In this document: piece by piece, positions 62,319 to 64,000 of the stretch
Position numbering within the stretch: position 1 is the first letter of the stretch
How the letters are laid out: the number at the start of each line of letters is the position of its first letter
Assembly (NCBI RefSeq): GCF_000708205.1
Contig: NW_014575555.1
Span: forward strand, 62,001 to 126,000
Length of the DNA stretch: 64,000 bases
Source: Mixia osmundae IAM 14324
Taxonomy: Eukaryota > Basidiomycota > Mixiomycetes > Mixiales > Mixiaceae
Reading direction: 5' to 3'
Program-made: the position numbers and the translations under genes
Notes under the pieces: model-generated
Databases searched by the model: none
Seen by the model: the letters and a program-made list of their open reading frames with translations, nothing else
Told to the model about the DNA's origin: nothing

Positions 62319-63190
62319 CTAGACATGTCCAGCCAAGTCAGTGCAAGCCCATACGAGAACGAGCTTCCCGCCATTTGCAGCCCCGCGAAAAAGTCCGGGG
62401 CTGAGAAGGGCGAGGGAAGAGGAAGGAGAGGAGAGGAGCAAGACGGCACGTTTCCTTCGCAAGCATTATCTTGAGCAGGTTCCGTACACGGTATGATCTC
62501 AGCACTACCCTTGTCTGCCCCTTCTCCACTCGTGTCACCGAGCAGAGATGGGAGAAAGGATAGGCACCCGTAGCGCCGACTTTCGTTCGCGGAGGTCAGA
62601 ATCACGAATGACTCGACAACTCTCGCTACAAGAAAGGGACGGAGTTGACAGACGACAGTGAACGTACGATTCCGGCCACGAGATGGGACGATCTCGTGCG
62701 AATGTCATATCAGTGTGCTTTTTGACAACTCCGCCGTCTTTTGGACGAGAAAGAAAAGTCAGTGAAGACATCTTTGTCCCCAAGAGGAGCGGAGATCAAC
62801 AGTCGTGTGGCAGAAACGAGAGTCAAGCTGAACATGCGTGCTTAGTAGGAAGACCGATTCGTGCCTTCTGGCCTGTCTCACTACGTCCTTCCTGTGTCTC
62901 GTTCCCGAGTGCGAGTGCTTATCGCCCTTACGAGAATATCCTCATCCGAGGGGTACGATTCGTTGTCTCTGTAGACGCCTGCCGGGTCTGTGTCGCCGAT
63001 CTTCGATGCCTGGCTCGTCGTTGTCGTCTCCTGCAAGTGTGAAGCCATACTCGATGAGCGCACGGTGGCTGACGGGTTTTCTGAGTTGGGCGGCTGAAGA
63101 GCCAAGAAGGAGGCCGATCGCGGATTCTCCGGCTTCGCGCCAGGCGGGCTCACCGTGCACCCGCCCGACTTCACCAAGCTCTACAGGGAT
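62319..63190. other. Divergent upstream region of the permease and epoxide hydrolase genes
   Basis: About 870 bp. It must contain the unresolved first exon(s) of the permease (probably near 62340-62500 on the minus strand) and both promoters. No RNA gene, repeat or other clear coding sequence was seen. Confidence 0.5.
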
Positions 63191-64000
63191 GGGCAGCTTC
63201 AATCTGCAGCCATACAAGATCGGTATCCCGCAGAGCAAGCTCGACGATCTCAAGGCTCGGGTGGCCAGCGATCCGCTACCGCCTGTCACTTTTGAAGGCA
63301 AACACGAGCGGTATGGCGTCACTCGCGACTGGATGAGCCAGCTCAAGACGGCCTGGGAAGCATTCGACTGGAGCAAGGAAGAAGCGCGTCTGAACAGCTT
63401 CAGCAATTACCAGGGCACCGTCGAACACGCCGGTCATTCTATTCGGCTGCACTTCATCTCCGAGCAATGTACCGCGAATCCCGAGGCGATGCCTCTCTTG
63501 CTCCTGCACGGCTGGCCCGGCAGCTTTCTCGAGTTCACGGGAAGCATCAAGTATCTCAAGCAACACTTCCACGTCGTCGTGCCTTCCTTGCCAGGCTATC
63601 TCTTCTCCGAGCTACCGGATGACATGGATTTCTCGCCCATGGATGTCGCCGCCACAATGAACGAGCTCATGGTCAATCTTGGCTACTCGCAGTACTTTGT
63701 CCAAGCAGGAGACTGGGGCGCAATGGTGGCAAGGCTCATGGCTGTCTATTTCAGCGAATGCAAGGCCATCCACCTGAACTTCTCGCCCGTGCTGCCCATC
63801 GATTCTTACCTCGCGCCCGTCATGCCGTCTGTCTTGCGATTACGTACGCCCCAGATCGTGAAGACGTTGACGACGCCATTGTCCAGTCTGGCGGGTCTCA
63901 TCCTGCCGCCCCCGGATCAACTGGGTCTCTCGGCCCGCGATCGAGAATTGATGGCCAGGTCGAACCGGTGGAACAAGACGGGCAGAGCCTACGCGATAGA
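63191..64000 (+). CDS. Epoxide hydrolase, microsomal-type (5' part)
   Basis: Open frame from ATG 63191 to the window edge, 270 codons, no stop. The N-terminal epoxide-hydrolase (EHN) region starts FNLQPYKIGIPQSKLDDLKA and includes WMSQLKTAWEAFDWSKEEAR and INHFSNYQG-like LNSFSNYQGTVEHAGHSIRL. The alpha/beta-hydrolase core follows, with the oxyanion-hole motif LLLLHGWPGSFLEF and the nucleophile elbow QAGDWGAMVARLMA, whose Asp attacks the epoxide. The conserved active-site tyrosines, acid and His lie beyond the window. No membrane anchor is seen at the N-terminus. The family detoxifies epoxides; the substrate here is unknown. Confidence 0.9.

Overview
This window looks like nuclear DNA of a compact-genome basidiomycete fungus. 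Fungal markers are translation elongation factor 3, a sphingolipid C9-methyltransferase, a Kre2/Mnt1-type mannosyltransferase, NCA2 and a Hos2-type histone deacetylase. Genes lie about 2.4 kb apart and most are interrupted by very short introns (mostly 39-65 nt). Almost every gene model below was rebuilt by hand from splice sites; where a total is given, the exon sum is a multiple of three and the family's conserved motifs run across each junction. The lineage below phylum cannot be fixed from the sequence alone.

Layout. 1-2.5 kb: 3' part of ATP2 and a low-complexity protein. 2.5-4.3 kb: no convincing gene. 4.3-11.5 kb: AP-2 mu, an unknown protein, an acyl-CoA-ligase-like enzyme, the SF3A3 splicing factor and the QCR7 subunit of complex III. 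11.5-22.7 kb: a large GT31 glycosyltransferase, a fatty-aldehyde dehydrogenase, a GT15 mannosyltransferase and the lariat debranching enzyme DBR1. 22.8-33.5 kb: an inner-nuclear-membrane Src1/Heh protein, a single-pass membrane protein, a Hos2-like deacetylase and EF3. 33.7-45.6 kb: a SERCA-type calcium pump, an Rxt2-like chromatin protein, TSR2, a glutathione transferase, NCA2, a tRNA-Lys-like remnant and a four-TM MARVEL-like protein. 45.8-50 kb: sphingolipid C9-methyltransferase and a bHLH factor. 50.5-55.4 kb: a glucosidase II gene in which the catalytic alpha subunit and the regulatory beta subunit are one continuous polypeptide. 55.4-64 kb: an HDHD2-type HAD phosphatase, a membrane protein, IBA57, pyroglutamyl peptidase I, an amino-acid permease and the start of an epoxide hydrolase.

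The most notable observation is the glucosidase II alpha-beta fusion (50567-55354, minus). One uninterrupted exon carries the end of the GH31 catalytic chain and the beginning of the beta subunit. The fused protein keeps a signal anchor, the catalytic Asp motifs, one LDLa-type repeat, a coiled coil, a mannose-binding MRH domain and a C-terminal REEL that fits the ER-retrieval pattern. In other eukaryotes known to me these are two separately encoded proteins that must assemble.

Other genome-style features are at least four GC-AG introns in three housekeeping genes, a DBR1 first coding exon of only six bases, and five divergent gene pairs whose start codons are only 114-157 bp apart. I saw no transposon, virus-like element or CRISPR array.
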